The notes beneath the pieces are model-generated. The model saw only the letters and a program-made list of their open reading frames with translations, was not told the origin of the DNA and did not search any database. Of a stretch of 64,000 bases of DNA, positions 36,650 through 47,448 are shown piece by piece; within the stretch, counting starts at the first letter, position 1; each line of letters opens with the position of its first letter. A program made the position numbers and the translations under genes. The DNA comes from Paragonimus heterotremus. Lineage: Eukaryota > Platyhelminthes > Trematoda > Plagiorchiida > Troglotrematidae. The DNA lies in the NCBI GenBank assembly GCA_013368495.1, contig LUCH01000970.1:11132-75131 (forward strand), in the 5' to 3' direction.

Positions 36650-38045
36650 GACTTTTGTTCATAAGTCCTGTTGATTCAGTAGAAATCCACTTCTATTGTA
36701 TCCGCATTGCCCTTTTGGAGCAGGTGTCTTTGCAAGAAGTTCGCACAGCTCTTGAGAATTTTGCCCGGCGCTCGTTTGAGTCACTCCACTATCGTGACTC
36801 GGGCAGTTTAACTGTTGCTCTATATCCAACTGAGAACTTCGTGTTTGTGTGCAGATGATCTCTGAGCAACTGATAAAACGTAGTATGCATGAACAGTCGT
36901 ATGATCCGAATCAAGGTCTTTACTCTAAAATGAACGACAATCCTTGTTGGGGTGGTGCTACCGATAACTGACAGCGATGTGTTTGACTGGTTTCCATGGT
37001 TAAGTTGCACAGAGTGACTTCCACATGATGCATTGCGTTCGTGTGTACTAAAATGCACAACCTGACATAAGGTCTGTGAGGTGTGCCTTACTGTAATATT
37101 TGGACACCGAGGGCAATGCCTCGCGCACGGACACTGAACATATCACCCAGCCGCTTCTCGTCTGGAGTAATACGACCGAGCTGTGCGTTCATGTCACCAG
37201 CAAGTGCAGTGATGTCCGAACGTCTGGTTGTCTCAGAATATCAAAGGTGGCACCGTTAAAGGCGTTCATGACAGTATTTCAACTACTGTGTGTTGTAGCA
37301 TATGTAGGCATGACATATAATTTACATCTTTCTGGTTTGTGTTGACCGACTTTGACTGGAGTCCTAAATCTGACGGCGTACAAACCACAGTTCATTCGGA
37401 TGCACTTGAGCAAGCTCTACACTGCCTTAGTGCCCAGCGCGATCCCAACTCTAGCCTGACCGCGAGATTCTGCGCCATCGTCACCAAAGACCCTGAGAAA
37501 GAACCGCTGACCGTAGCGTTACCTAGGAGAGAGTTCAAGTGAGGGACAATGCCAGGATCGTAAAGACGCGTTTCAGAGACGTGGCACACATCCAATTCCA
37601 GACTAAAGAGGGTACGTGTCAGAGCAGCATACTGACGAACTTTTCGGAGACTGCGGGCGTTGAAAGTGCCAATGTCTATTGTTTGTTTTGGCTTGAAGGG
37701 AGAGTAGTTAGCTACAAACAAGGAAGAATAAGAAAATTGGCGGACTGGTCCGCTAGGGCAACGATAACTTGTGCTACTTCTCGGTCGTTTATACAGCAGA
37801 ATTAGCTTGATATACCTCACTCTGAGTCTCTGACTCAGAAGTGTGGTCTGCAAAACAACAGGACACAGGGTCTCCTGAGGGGACCCTACCCGAAGCCAAT
37901 GACTCAAAAGTCTGATTCTTATGGTAGTAGGAGGCTTGCCTAGCCCGAGGGTGTAGTGAATGAGACAGTGCTATCTGATTCCGATCCCTACTACGCGCTG
38001 TGGATGTGTTCGAATCTATATCAAGCTTTTGAATGAAACCAGTAG
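36650..38045 (-). mobile_element. RTE-like non-LTR retrotransposon, 5' part only (copy B)
   Basis: The minus strand from 38045 carries the same 5' leader as copy A (MSHWLRVGSPQETL) and the whole endonuclease, then stops; no RT follows. By eye the leader is clearly over 80% identical to copy A for about 300 bp. Non-LTR insertions usually lose their 5' end, so a copy that keeps the 5' end and lacks the 3' part must have been cut later, by deletion or by the SINE insertions that crowd its 3' side (36.2-36.5 kb). Stops and frameshifts show it is inactive. Confidence 0.8.
36880..37690 (-). pseudogene. AP-endonuclease domain of RTE-like copy B
   Basis: Readable blocks on the minus strand are IDIGTFNARSLRKVRQ at about 37660 (the asparagine block), VCHVSETRLYDPG at about 37575 (with the catalytic-type glutamate of SETR intact), a frameshift, then ESRGQARVGIALGTKAV near 37460, LYVMPTYATTHSS near 37315 and DSDHTTVHAYY, whose DSDH codons are at 36901-36912. 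SDH is the terminal catalytic motif of AP-type endonucleases of non-LTR elements. Stops interrupt after THSS and between later blocks. The amino-terminal frame 37907-37392 is open for 171 codons but runs off frame after FSGS. Confidence 0.8.
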
Positions 38046-40149
38046 GTTCAAATTTATTGTTTTGTTTTCATTTCGTATTGGAAATAACTATCAGCAGCTT
38101 TTCAGAATTCTCTCCAACTGACAGATTGAAACAATGTCCTTGTCAGATTCAAGTCTGTATATTATGTCAATTTTACATTAGGTTACAATTTGATGTGGTC
38201 TCTCATGTTGACAGTGATGTCACCAGTTAGAAGGTCCATATCCAACGCTTTGCATCTATCTTTCTCTCCCACCCCATGCTTCAAATACACGCCCATCCCC
38301 TCTGAATTGCGCTATTCTTCTGATGGTCTTTACTGAAAGTCTCTACATCTTTATCGAAATCTATAGATTCTATTTAGTATGTCCCCTCATTGGGCTGAAC
38401 GTTTCTCAGCACTTTAAGCCTTATGAGTCGTTTACCTCCCGAATTCTGTTTGACTTCAATCTTCATCTTTGTACCAATCTCTCTATCCGCCTCCTCAATT
38501 AGGCTAAGTTGCAAATATATCTGTTCATATCTGCATCTACGGCCCTCCTGATAGCACAATTTCTTTTAGTTCTTGAAATTTGGACATAAAATTTGACAAA
38601 AAGGCTGAATCATTGTCCGTTGTCTACCATAGACATGGCTGTGTAACCGCTGACTCTTCATCTCCTGAAATGCATGGAACAAGTTCCTGACTTGACCTCA
38701 GACGTGTGTAAAATCACTCCTGTATACAAACGACAAATGCGCTCAATAATGTGAACCGGTTATCTTAATTAGAGCCACCGAATGCAACTGCTTCGAACTC
38801 TACCAATTAAAAGTTTCACAAGAAATCATGGTGACTTAACTAGCGCTGTGCTTCATGTATTTCGATTGCAGATCGGGGAACTACTTTCCATGACGACTAA
38901 AGGTGAGCTAATTGGGTATATCCAGCAGACAGGCGGTCGCAGACAGTAAATTGTAGAACTTGCATAGCATGGCAGACTCATGGTCAAAAACATGGAATGC
39001 TATGAACTATCGCAAATGTCTACCACTGTTGTTTGTTATGTACAACTTCAAAGGGTTTCTTCCGCCATAGACTATCCAACAAGTGCGGACAACGACCACA
39101 TTTTCATCGCTAACCATCGGATTATAGTTTCCTATGACCCACCATAGTCATTAACTTCCAAGCTCCGTGACGAGGAACATGTGTTCACCGGCGTTGGTGA
39201 CCTGGGCCTACTATGCTGTGTTGTCGGGCCTCAAAGTTCATCCGGGGCTCACACGAAATACATATATATTAAACGCTGTATCGAAAGGAAGATTCACTGC
39301 ACCAGCCTGGAAAGTGAATATAGTCTACCATTCGTCTCAGACCACTTCTTAACTTGAACGTGGGCTGTGAACATGGGAACCATTTTGTGAGTCGCACAGA
39401 CTAATGGTAGTTTGCTCTTGCGATCGTACCCGTTTTGTGGTAGTAATTGATTAATGCGGTTTATCAAAGAGACATTCGTTGAGACCTTGTTGGTTATCTT
39501 GATGTGTCTCCGGAGTTACGTCAAGCAACTAACCAGATGTATGCAGAGGATGGTCAAGGTCGTTGCCACGGTGACTAACGGGTGTCTAACGCATTACTGA
39601 ATAGAACTCACTGTTTCTTTTGCCCGGTTGATACGTCCACTTTTTATCACTTTTTCGTATCCACATGATTCAAAATTTGAGACTACAAGTTACACCTTTA
39701 TTGTGATCACCTAATACTTTCCCAGAATCTGCGTACTAACCGAACGACCGACCGGTCATCATTATAAGTCACCGTCTTTATAAACCGGACCTGCCGATTC
39801 TTAGTTTGGCACAAGTTTTTCTTATCTGTACTAAGATTCGTTGCGCAGTTTCAAAGTTTCACCACAAATTCTAAGCCTTACCTGCTGATTCTCATCTTTG
39901 TAGCCTCCTTTCTGAACCATATCGCTTTGTTCCAAGCCATTGTGTTCAGCGCCTCTAAACTTGACTGCGATTGCTAATACAACACGTATGCATTATGGCT
40001 GATTTTTGTGCAACGATGGAGTATCCACTTAACCGTTCAACCAGCATGTCCCTAATTGTTTGAGTTACTTGCAGTTGTCACTTAAGTACGCTTGTATTCC
40101 AATGAACATTTGTTTGTTTGATTCGAAAAGAAATGAACAGTACTCGCAA
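38046..40149. other. No gene; possible trace of a SINE tail near 39.07 kb
   Basis: CCATAGACTATCCA at about 39070 equals a stretch of the SINE tail (copy g), but the body does not follow, so I do not call a copy. Otherwise nothing is recognised. Confidence 0.45.
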
Positions 40150-40415
40150 ACGAATGTGGCTGGGCATTTGCATACGATAATTCAATCATACCTGATGCGA
40201 GGTCAGCGGTGCAGTGGTCAAAATAACCTCTTCAAAAAAGCGGAATCAGAGTTCTGGTCGTGGCTGTGACAAAGATATGTACTACTGACGAGTTCTAACG
40301 CGAGCGGAACTCGAGTGCAGTGGCTCTTTTCGAAAGGTGATTACTGGACTGTTTATAGAAATGTGACAGGTGCGACCAGTTGTGAATGATGTTCGGTTTA
40401 TGCAAATGTAGCTGT
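40150..40415 (+). mobile_element. tRNA-derived SINE (copy i)
   Basis: The order is complete: end of the non-tRNA head (CTGGGCATTTGCATACGATAA), A-box region GCGGTGCAGTGG, a degraded B-box region (CAGAGTTCTGGTCGTGGC), body AAAGATATGTACTACTGACG and AGTTCTAACGCGAGCGGAAC, TTTTCGAAAGGTG, and the tail GCGACCAGTTGTGAATGATG ending near TTTATGCAAAT. It confirms that the tail seen in copies g, h and e is part of the element. Confidence 0.85.
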
Positions 40416-41043
40416 CAACTTATACTAAATTTATTTACGTTTTCATATTGTAACGTCGCCCTAGCGAGCGTATGGATTTTTGAAAACTGATTCATACAAG
40501 ACCACCCAAAGTTGATACCGGTAACTCGGCAGTACAACTATCAGAAATTTGTGTTACGACAACCATGTTTTTGGAAAACCAATTTCTTCAACATGTTGCA
40601 CGTTATTGTTCTCCACTTAGCTATCTTTCATGTCTACATAATTGATTGTGACACCTCCAGGGTTGGTTTGTCATACTATTATTACGTTTGATTGGCCAAT
40701 CAGTTCGAGTGCCACGTTCGCCCGCGTTCGGTAAACCAGGCCGGTACAATCACGTGGACTGTAACGTGGAGCGTAGAATTTGCGTATCGTATCCACCGCA
40801 TTGTACGAAAGTACACATCAACCCGATTTTTCATCAAACTACAAATGAAATATTGATGGCCTTTTTACAACCGTTTTTGAGATCGAGTCTTAATTATGCA
40901 TAACATTACTTTGACGAGCCAATGTGAAATACGGCTAACGACCAGCAGTTTAGATGGGTGAGACGTGCGTGTAAGATAAACGAAACGCCTCATGTTCGTG
41001 AGTGAATAATCATGCAATGAACGCGAGAACTATCGTCACCATT
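40416..41043. other. No gene; palindromic CCAAT site at 40691-40700
   Basis: ATTGGCCAAT at 40691-40700 is a perfect palindrome of two CCAAT boxes (GATTGGCCAATCAG in context, a good NF-Y-type match). No start or transcript can be linked to it. Confidence 0.4.
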
Positions 41044-41105
41044 ATCATCATCATCATCATGTACAACAATACATCAGTGGTTCTGGCCGATCCTTAACTG
41101 TCATA
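41044..41105 (-). mobile_element. 3' end of an RTE-like element with (ATG)n tail
   Basis: On the minus strand ACCACTGATGTATTGTTGT is followed by ATGATGATGATGATGAT. The same end, including the sequence upstream (CAGTT-AG-ATC), closes the RTE-like copy at 42.04 kb. RTE elements characteristically end in short tandem repeats. Only about 60 bp of homology exist, so this is an extremely 5'-truncated insertion. Confidence 0.7.
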
Positions 41106-42039
41106 CTGCATGTGAGCTGAGATACTGCAATGATACTCAGATCTAGGCAGGATAACAATTAAGTCACAACCATATCCTTCGTCTGTACCGCAAAGTAGCG
41201 TGTGAATGACAGTTTACTTGAATTAGCATTATTTCTGGAAAGTGATGTCATTCTTTTTTTAAACCCCAACATTGAGGACCAGGAGACTGTGGTTCATCAA
41301 ACCTATTAAGCCCGTTTGGCATGAATGACTCTGTCAATGTGATCATCACACCATGCAGTTTAGCTCAATAGGTCATGAAGGTGCGCAAACCGTCACACTG
41401 AGTCAACGTCCAGTCTCTTGACGGTTCTATACTAGGCAATTGCATCACGGCTAGTAAGTTGTACAATATCGTGAGAGAGAAACATTGGCGGACGTTATGT
41501 GCTTAACTGCCAGCTAATTGTCCTCATGGTTCACTCATTATTTTGTATTTGTTGCAAAGACAGCGTATGAAACAAGATAGAGCTGAGGTCTCGTGAGCGA
41601 GATTGCGTGCGACTAGATGTTTAAAGGTTCGTCTAATGTTATCTTGAGATACACGTTTCTCTTAACACTTTGCGTAAGGCGAATAAGACAGGATAACGTT
41701 GACACAACTGAAACCGATCATTAAACCAGAGAAGTGCTAAAATAGGCAACTCAGAATTATAAACATTTTGCCAAAACTCCAACGAATATAATTAAGAACA
41801 GTAAAGCCAGTGTGATAACACAAAAGTTACGGTAACTTTCTTTTGGGAAGTTCTGCTACTGACGCAACACCCGGGACCGAATGACAGACATTAATTGTTT
41901 ACGGAACGTGAGCAGCTTGGTTCAACGGTCCACGTTCTCTTGAGCAACGGGCTCACTATGCTGCTCACATGGGGATGACGCGAGCTAGCCGAATGTGTTT
42001 TGTTCACTTGGGCCAGCTTCTCTACTCGTCAGTTTAATC
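41106..42039. other. No gene recognised
   Basis: Plain sequence between two RTE-type 3' ends. No RT motif is readable here on the minus strand, so it is not the body of the 41.05-kb copy. Confidence 0.45.
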
Positions 42040-43330
42040 TACATCATCATCATCATAGACAACAATACATCAGTGGTTCACACTGATGCTCAACTGCCAC
42101 ACAACCACGAAGGATAAAAAAGAGAAAAAACCTATACGAGAGGAGAGTAAAAAAAGGAGGAGAGGAACGGACCAAACTACTAAAAATAGCTACATCTGCA
42201 TTCAAACATTCAACGTCAAGGCGCCTACACCTAACAAACAAACAACCGAGCTGTAATTGAATGTGAGACGTCATCAGCAAGACAGCTTCCTCACGGCTTT
42301 CACTATCTCCCGTCATTAAATCAACCCACTTCACAGACAATTCGGACAAAGGACAACAACATTCATGTCACTGAGCTTGATTAGCCGCCATCTCACCTAA
42401 CGTCTCAATGCACCGACTCTGTGAGTCGCGAGGGCTCCATCCCGGCAGTCGAACCCGATCTACAGTGACTAACTCCTTCGTGAACGATTTCATTTGTCTA
42501 TGCCAGGTCATCATCTGTCCACCTCGCACCTTACGCCAATCGGCCGCAGCGTCGGCAAACAGTGCTCGGTGTGGCAAGCGATTGGCTGGCATCCTTATTA
42601 CATGGCCTAACCATCTAAGTTTGTGCAAATGTAGTGCCGGAATAAAAGAACTCGTTTGACAATCAGTGCTAAACACGCGCTTCTTAACCTCCTCGTTGCT
42701 TACTCGTTGGTGCCACCCGATACGGGCGACTGAACGCAAACATCTGTGGTCAAACACCTGAAGACGGTTCACGTCTTCTACCCTGAGGGGCCATGTTTCG
42801 CTGCCGTAAATTAATACAACCCTCACTGTTGTCTGATATACGCGACCCTTAAGCCTCAGAGAGATACCTTTCTTTCGCCATAAGTGTTTCAGATTGGTAA
42901 ACCCCGCTGTAGCCTTGGAAATATGCGCTTCTATCTCATTCCCTACACCTCCGCCGCCGCCGGTGATGCAGCTTCCCCGGTATACAAACCTGTCAACAAT
43001 CTCCATGACTTCATTATCTGAAATTAAACCTAAGTAATCACAGCAATCTTGCAGAAACACTTTGCATTTTGAGGCTGCAAAGCACATTCCAATGTACTTA
43101 ACAGACCGCGAAATAGCGTTCAGCGTTGTTTGTGCCGCTTGAAAGTTGTCAAACAGCAACACTTTATCGCCAGCATAAGCAATATTTGTCAGCCTCCCAC
43201 CAGGTAGGAGGTCCACACTGGCATCATTTGAGTTTCGCAGACAGTCCCCCATTATTTTTTCCATGACGAAATTAATTTAAATGGACAAGACATTTGGCGA
43301 TCGACACGCTTGCTTCCATTTCTTGTGTTG
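42040..43330 (-). mobile_element. RTE-like non-LTR retrotransposon, 5'-truncated (copy D)
   Basis: The minus strand carries the RT from its fingers/palm (CPF block near 43290) to the ORF end, then a 3' untranslated region of about 320 bp ending in (ATG)5 at 42042-42056. Upstream of about 43330 no RT or endonuclease can be read, which is the usual 5' truncation. It is less decayed than copies A and B: 298 codons remain open. Its protein resembles copy A at the same motifs (MCFAxxKxKVxLQD, HLWR, GSETW, LRWL), but the 3' untranslated regions differ, so it may be a sister subfamily. Confidence 0.88.
42368..43264 (-). pseudogene. RTE-like reverse transcriptase C-terminal half, open frame
   Basis: The 298-residue frame contains LTNIAYAGDKVLLF near residues 26-39, where active enzymes have YADD; codons at 43166-43177 read Y-A-G-D, so the first catalytic aspartate is lost. 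Then come MCFAASKCKVFLQD, FVYRGSCITGG, FTNLKHLWRKKGISLRLKGR, VVLIYGSETWPLRVEDV, VFDHRCLRSVARIGW, RVSNEEVKKRVF, LRWLGHVIRMPANRLPHRAL, RGGQMMTWHRQMKS and RLPGWSPRDS, ending MAANQAQ. These are the thumb and carboxyl-terminal motifs of RTE-type proteins. One lost base near 43262 separates it from the upstream CPF block. The ATG at 43264 is therefore only the first methionine after the frameshift, not a biological start. It is the longest frame with clear homology in the window. Confidence 0.9.
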
Positions 43331-44141
43331 GTTGGTTCGTCCCTGAGACAGAATCTGAGAGTGGTTTCCCACAACGTTTGATATGAGTCACCGTGAACGA
43401 ATAGAACAAACCTTCCCAATCTATAAAATGTAATCAAAGTAATAAGAAGACTGTACAACACTTCACTAATAACAGTAGTACAATAAAAGTTGATCACAGA
43501 ATGAGGCCGAACACACCATGCTGGCATTTATCACACCATCCCCTGATTACTCTGAATAGGGTTAGTGATGAGATCACCGTAATTGATTACGCTGTCGCGT
43601 CTCTTAGCGACGCGTAGTTGTGACGGTTTAATCGGTTTCACGTTTCGTTCGTTCTTGTTTTTATACTAGAGGCGAATGACCAGGGAGGCTGAATCATGTT
43701 GGAAACACTTCGTGTCACATCACAAAATGGATACTCATTAGGCAAACCTTCGATTTTGACGTTTTTGACCCAATTTAGAATCACTGCTCTCTCTCTGTTG
43801 TGCCTACATTTTACGGCTGGACAAATCGGATAGGTTCGTTTACAATATTTTTCCCATCAAACCTAATGAGGAACTGCCTTCAGACTCAATATCAGTGATA
43901 AACTCACCGACTACTGGATCGGAAGTAATGGCACCGACCACTAAAACCCATTAGCTTCAGTCGATGTGATCAATTGATCGGATCGACAAACAGCTGTAAG
44001 AATCCAAGTGAGCGAAGTGTAACCGGCTAGTTCACATCAGCGTGATAAGAGCAGCATGCTGAGCACGTTGCTCAAAAGAACACGGATCGCTGACGCAAAC
44101 CGCCCACGTTACGTCAGCAACTAGCCTATCTGTCATTTGAT
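43331..44141. other. No gene recognised
   Basis: Nothing is readable as RT, repeat or tRNA. The 91-codon minus frame at 43252-43527 overlaps the edge of copy D and is mostly incidental. Confidence 0.45.
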
Positions 44142-44682
44142 CATGATGTAGCGAATAGCCGTCCAATAAAACAGTCTTTTTTGTCCAACCCACTAGTTAC
44201 CATGCCACACGCGCGCTCGCGATTTTGAATCACATATCCAGTCCACAACACCCCCCGGTTGACGCTCACACGTCGTGTGCACTTCTGCCCCGTTTATGTG
44301 TGTGATCGGCGCCTTCTATCCGGGGGTTTTCCGCCTACTATTCATCATAGTTGATCCGATTTCGTTGAGCAATGGCTTGTCCGGTCGCTCGTGTTGTCCT
44401 CCGTCTATCTCCTGTGGGCTTTGACCGTACTCCACAGCCGTGTCGAGATATTCCTGCGAGTGTTGGAATAATCACGCTTCCAATTTGGTCATCCATCCTA
44501 TTTTGGCTGCCACGTCTCGCCCGTTGTTCCGATCCGGTCGAGCGATGACTCATCCGGTCGCTCACGCCGTCCTCCGTCCGCTTGCTGCGGTTGTTTGAAC
44601 GCACCTTCCCCTGTGTTGAGGTATTCCGCCAAGAGTTGGAATACTCGCACTTCCCGCCTGACAGTCCACCACAATGAACGTT
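44142..44682 (-). repeat. Unclassified dispersed repeat R3, copy 1
   Basis: 541 bp match 54334-54845 in the opposite orientation at about 90% by eye over the central part. Inside are two related modules 173 bp apart. Each starts with an ATTCC-N10-GGAAT core (44623-44642 and 44450-44469 as seen on the plus strand) and continues with a GACCGGA(T/C)(A/G)AG(T/C)CAT(C/T)GCTC stretch. The distal end is GC-rich (GATTCAAAATCGCGAGCGCG) and closes near TTCGCTACA. A 127-codon frame crosses it (44338-44721), but differences between copies show no silent-site bias, so I take it as non-coding. No terminal repeats or pol III boxes were found. Confidence 0.85.
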
Positions 44683-45049
44683 GAGCCGGTAGTTCGGCAC
44701 TTCTTCAGAAAAACAGTGCATAACTAATATCTTTATAAAGTTCGTAAGAGTTACTAATGCCTTTTAAGCGACGAGCAAAAGAATAACCTTCATACTCCAA
44801 CGAGACATCAGTGACCCAAAATGTAGCTTTAAAGTGTTTAACAGCTTTGAAAATTAGTGTGACGTTCAATCCAGCAGATATAGTTAGTGAATAAGTAAAA
44901 CATTCATTACTCCTTAGCTCTCGCATGAAATAAAAGATAGTGTCCACACATTACCTTGAGACTAGCATCAACTGACGGCATTCGTAACATTTTACGTTCT
45001 TTATTAATTTGTCTTGCTAAATTGTAACTTGTTCGTTGTTCTTAAAGTT
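44683..45049. other. No gene recognised
   Basis: Short spacer between repeat R3 and the CR1-like remnant. The 80-codon minus frame at 44705-44947 is unassigned. Confidence 0.4.
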
Positions 45050-45532
45050 ACAAAACAACACCATCAGCATACTTATACGTTGAGATATGGGGATCTACTG
45101 GGATGTCTTTCTTATATAGGGTAAAGAAGAAAGGCAGGATTGTGCTCTGAAGAACTCTCCAGTCATTCGGTGCATTGCTAGAGTTCCAGATATTTGGTAT
45201 GGTAAGCTGAGAACACTATGTGATGTTATTTTTGCGTACCTCATGGCAGTGGATTCCTGCTAAAGTTGTTATATCATACTGCGAATGATTACCTGAAGTC
45301 ATTACTAATAGTCAAGAAAGCAACATCATACAGACTTGTCATATCTGCCCAACACTGATGCTGTCGAATGGACTAAGCAAAAAAGTGTGTCGTTTGTCCT
45401 CCAGAAGATTTGATAAGCGAATTGTGACTGGTCACCAGTTCGAATGTGAGAAAATAATTTGTGAACATCAAAGGAACGGAATATCGATCCCTGTTTGATA
45501 GGAACATTTTTCAAGGCAGGAGTACTGTGCAC
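45050..45532 (-). pseudogene. CR1/jockey-like reverse transcriptase remnant
   Basis: The minus strand first reads QSQFAYQIFWRTNDTLFCLV then HSTASVLGRYDKS and CCFLDY (45440-45310), the fingers region of CR1-type RTs in which QFAY...STxDALL precedes FLDYxxAFN. After an unreadable 150 bp comes LQSTILPFFFTLYKKDIPVD and ISTYKYADGVVL. The YADG codons are at 45060-45071, where YADD is expected, and a stop follows. The order and distance (about 80 residues between the blocks) fit the family. The second catalytic aspartate is replaced and frames shift at least twice, so it is dead. It differs from the RTE-like copies in the PFLFTLYxxDxP motif. Confidence 0.75.
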
Positions 45533-47325
45533 AATTATTCAACTATTTGCTATTCTCTTTCATTCGATGTACCATTACGAAGTGTCCATCACTGTGAGAT
45601 TACATACTACACTGGTATTAATGTTAACCTAACGGAGGGGGCATTATTGTACCGGAAAGAATCGGCAATTCTAACATGTTTCTTCTGTCCACCCGGATAG
45701 GTTCACAACGGCTGGGCCATAGACAACTGCCCTGGGCTGTCCACCTGCTCCGAACTCACGGAACGTCCGGTCTTACGATAGTTAACTATCTGTAAAAACG
45801 ATATGAAGACTGTCGCTATCCACATAACGACCTGGGAAGCCGTAGAGACCAATCGCGGCAACAGATAGTAGATTGTAAACCTTAGACCATTCACAAGTAA
45901 CCAAAAGGGGCGCCGATAATGGGAATTGCTAGAAAGGATACAGTCGACAGATTGGTATAGTCCGAAACACGACGTGTCTTTCACCTTCGGCAGAGTTTAC
46001 CGCTCGGCAACAGCAAACATGAGTAATAGCTTACTGCTTATCAAGACAACTGGATGCCATGTTTGTCATCCCTACAGATCCTGATATTTCAATGACTAAG
46101 TTCCTGTAGCTTCACTTATAACTTGCTGTAATTTCCGTGATCTCCAAGGCGACTTATTGCTGAGATTAGATAGCAGTTCTTGAGTGATCGGTTCCAGTTA
46201 CTCAAGCTAGCTGACTGTAAGTTAGAAGCCACATTGTCAAACTGGCACGCAGACTATGCGTACGTTTGTTTTGCACCTATTGGAAATTACAAATCTATGA
46301 CCTTCAACTATCGTATTTTGTCTGTCTTTCTGTCACAAATCTCGAACAATCGTTATTCGAACACCACACACGTTTGGGCGCACCACCGTTGATATACTGG
46401 TGGTATTGGCAAGGCCACGGAACAAACTTGGAAACACAAGACAAATTATGAATTCATTTCTACCTACGGAGCACAAAAATAACGCAGTGTGCTCCGACTG
46501 ACGGAATGTAGCCGCATATAAGCTGCGCTAAGGTCATCTTGATCCATGCACCATAACAGGCGTTCAAGGACAAGGTCATAATAAAAGACAAACATAATAA
46601 ACCTGCTATCGTGGTCGGTTTATTCAGCTTATCGTATTGTATTCAATATGCATAAATTGATTAATCCAAAGTGCACCGGGTGCATTCTGTGGTGACTTTT
46701 TGTTGGTCCTGTGTGTAATTTACTGGTCTTCAGCCTACCCTTAGCTGTTAACTAGTTAGTAGTAATTCATGTTTGGTTCGTCGTGCCTTGTGTGTCCATG
46801 CTTTTTGAATCCGCGTTACATTTCCAATTTTGTCAGGGTCAATCGGACTTTGTGCAAATCAAGTCATATCCATTATTTTGAAGTTAAAACATATCAAGTT
46901 ATGTAGCTCTGTTGTAAGACCCATTGTCATGTGGTCCAGAATACGGAGAGCAGTCCTACTGAGCAGGTGGAGTGGTTGTGATAACTCTCAGCTGTCTGAA
47001 CCCTCGATAGACTACGTAGACCACAGCGAACGGTTGAACGAACATCATACAGCCTGAACTAAACAGTACTGATTGCTTTTAACGATTGTCACTTAACTCG
47101 GTAGGAAACCAGACCTATTCACGACAGAAATGGTATTTTGATTCTACCAGCCTGCTCAATCGTACGCACGTTATCACACACTCTTAAGTGTTTTAATCGT
47201 ACAGTTGGACGTGCGTGCTTTCGTTATGCCTCAGGACATTGTTCTGTTCTATATTGTGTGCAAAAAAACACTGTATTCCCTTCATCCAACTAATCTCGTT
47301 TTCTTGTGGATTTAACCGACAGAGA
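45533..47325. other. No gene recognised
   Basis: Open frames at 45703-45984 (minus) and 46180-46392 (plus) show no family resemblance. A small palindrome TGCACCGGGTGCA lies near 46670. Confidence 0.45.
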
Positions 47326-47396
47326 AAGTAGGACAGGAACTAGGACTTTTAACCTTCGTGCCATAAGCTCTTGTCCATTCTGGTACCGATCTGAGT
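47326..47396. repeat. Short dispersed repeat, copy 1 (partner at 48.7 kb)
   Basis: GTAGGACAGGAACTAGGACT followed by TTTAACCTTCGTGCCATAA aligns with 48717-48780 at roughly three quarters of positions. The match is only about 50-60 bp and may be a piece of an old SINE. Direction is undetermined. Confidence 0.4.
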
Positions 47397-47420
47397 GACA
47401 TTAGTTATGATAGTGTGTAG

Positions 47421-47448
47421 CATGCCGACACCCCTTTCGGTCGGCATG
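47421..47448. repeat. 9-bp inverted repeat (hairpin)
   Basis: CATGCCGAC and GTCGGCATG face each other across ten bases (ACCCCTTTCG). All nine pairs are Watson-Crick. It lies 25 bp after the short repeat at 47.33 kb and could be part of it; the partner at 48.7 kb lacks this hairpin. Confidence 0.6.

Noticed and set aside
37392..37907. 171-codon minus-strand frame as an independent gene
   Set aside because: Its sequence is the leader and endonuclease start of RTE copy B and it leaves the endonuclease frame after about residue 140.
39065..39115. Another SINE copy
   Set aside because: Only about 14 bases of the tail match; the body and tRNA-like part are absent.
44338..44721. 127-codon frame inside repeat R3 (and its partner at 54327-54677) as a coding gene
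   Set aside because: Differences between the two copies fall on all codon positions without silent-site bias, and the repeated peptide simply mirrors the DNA module.
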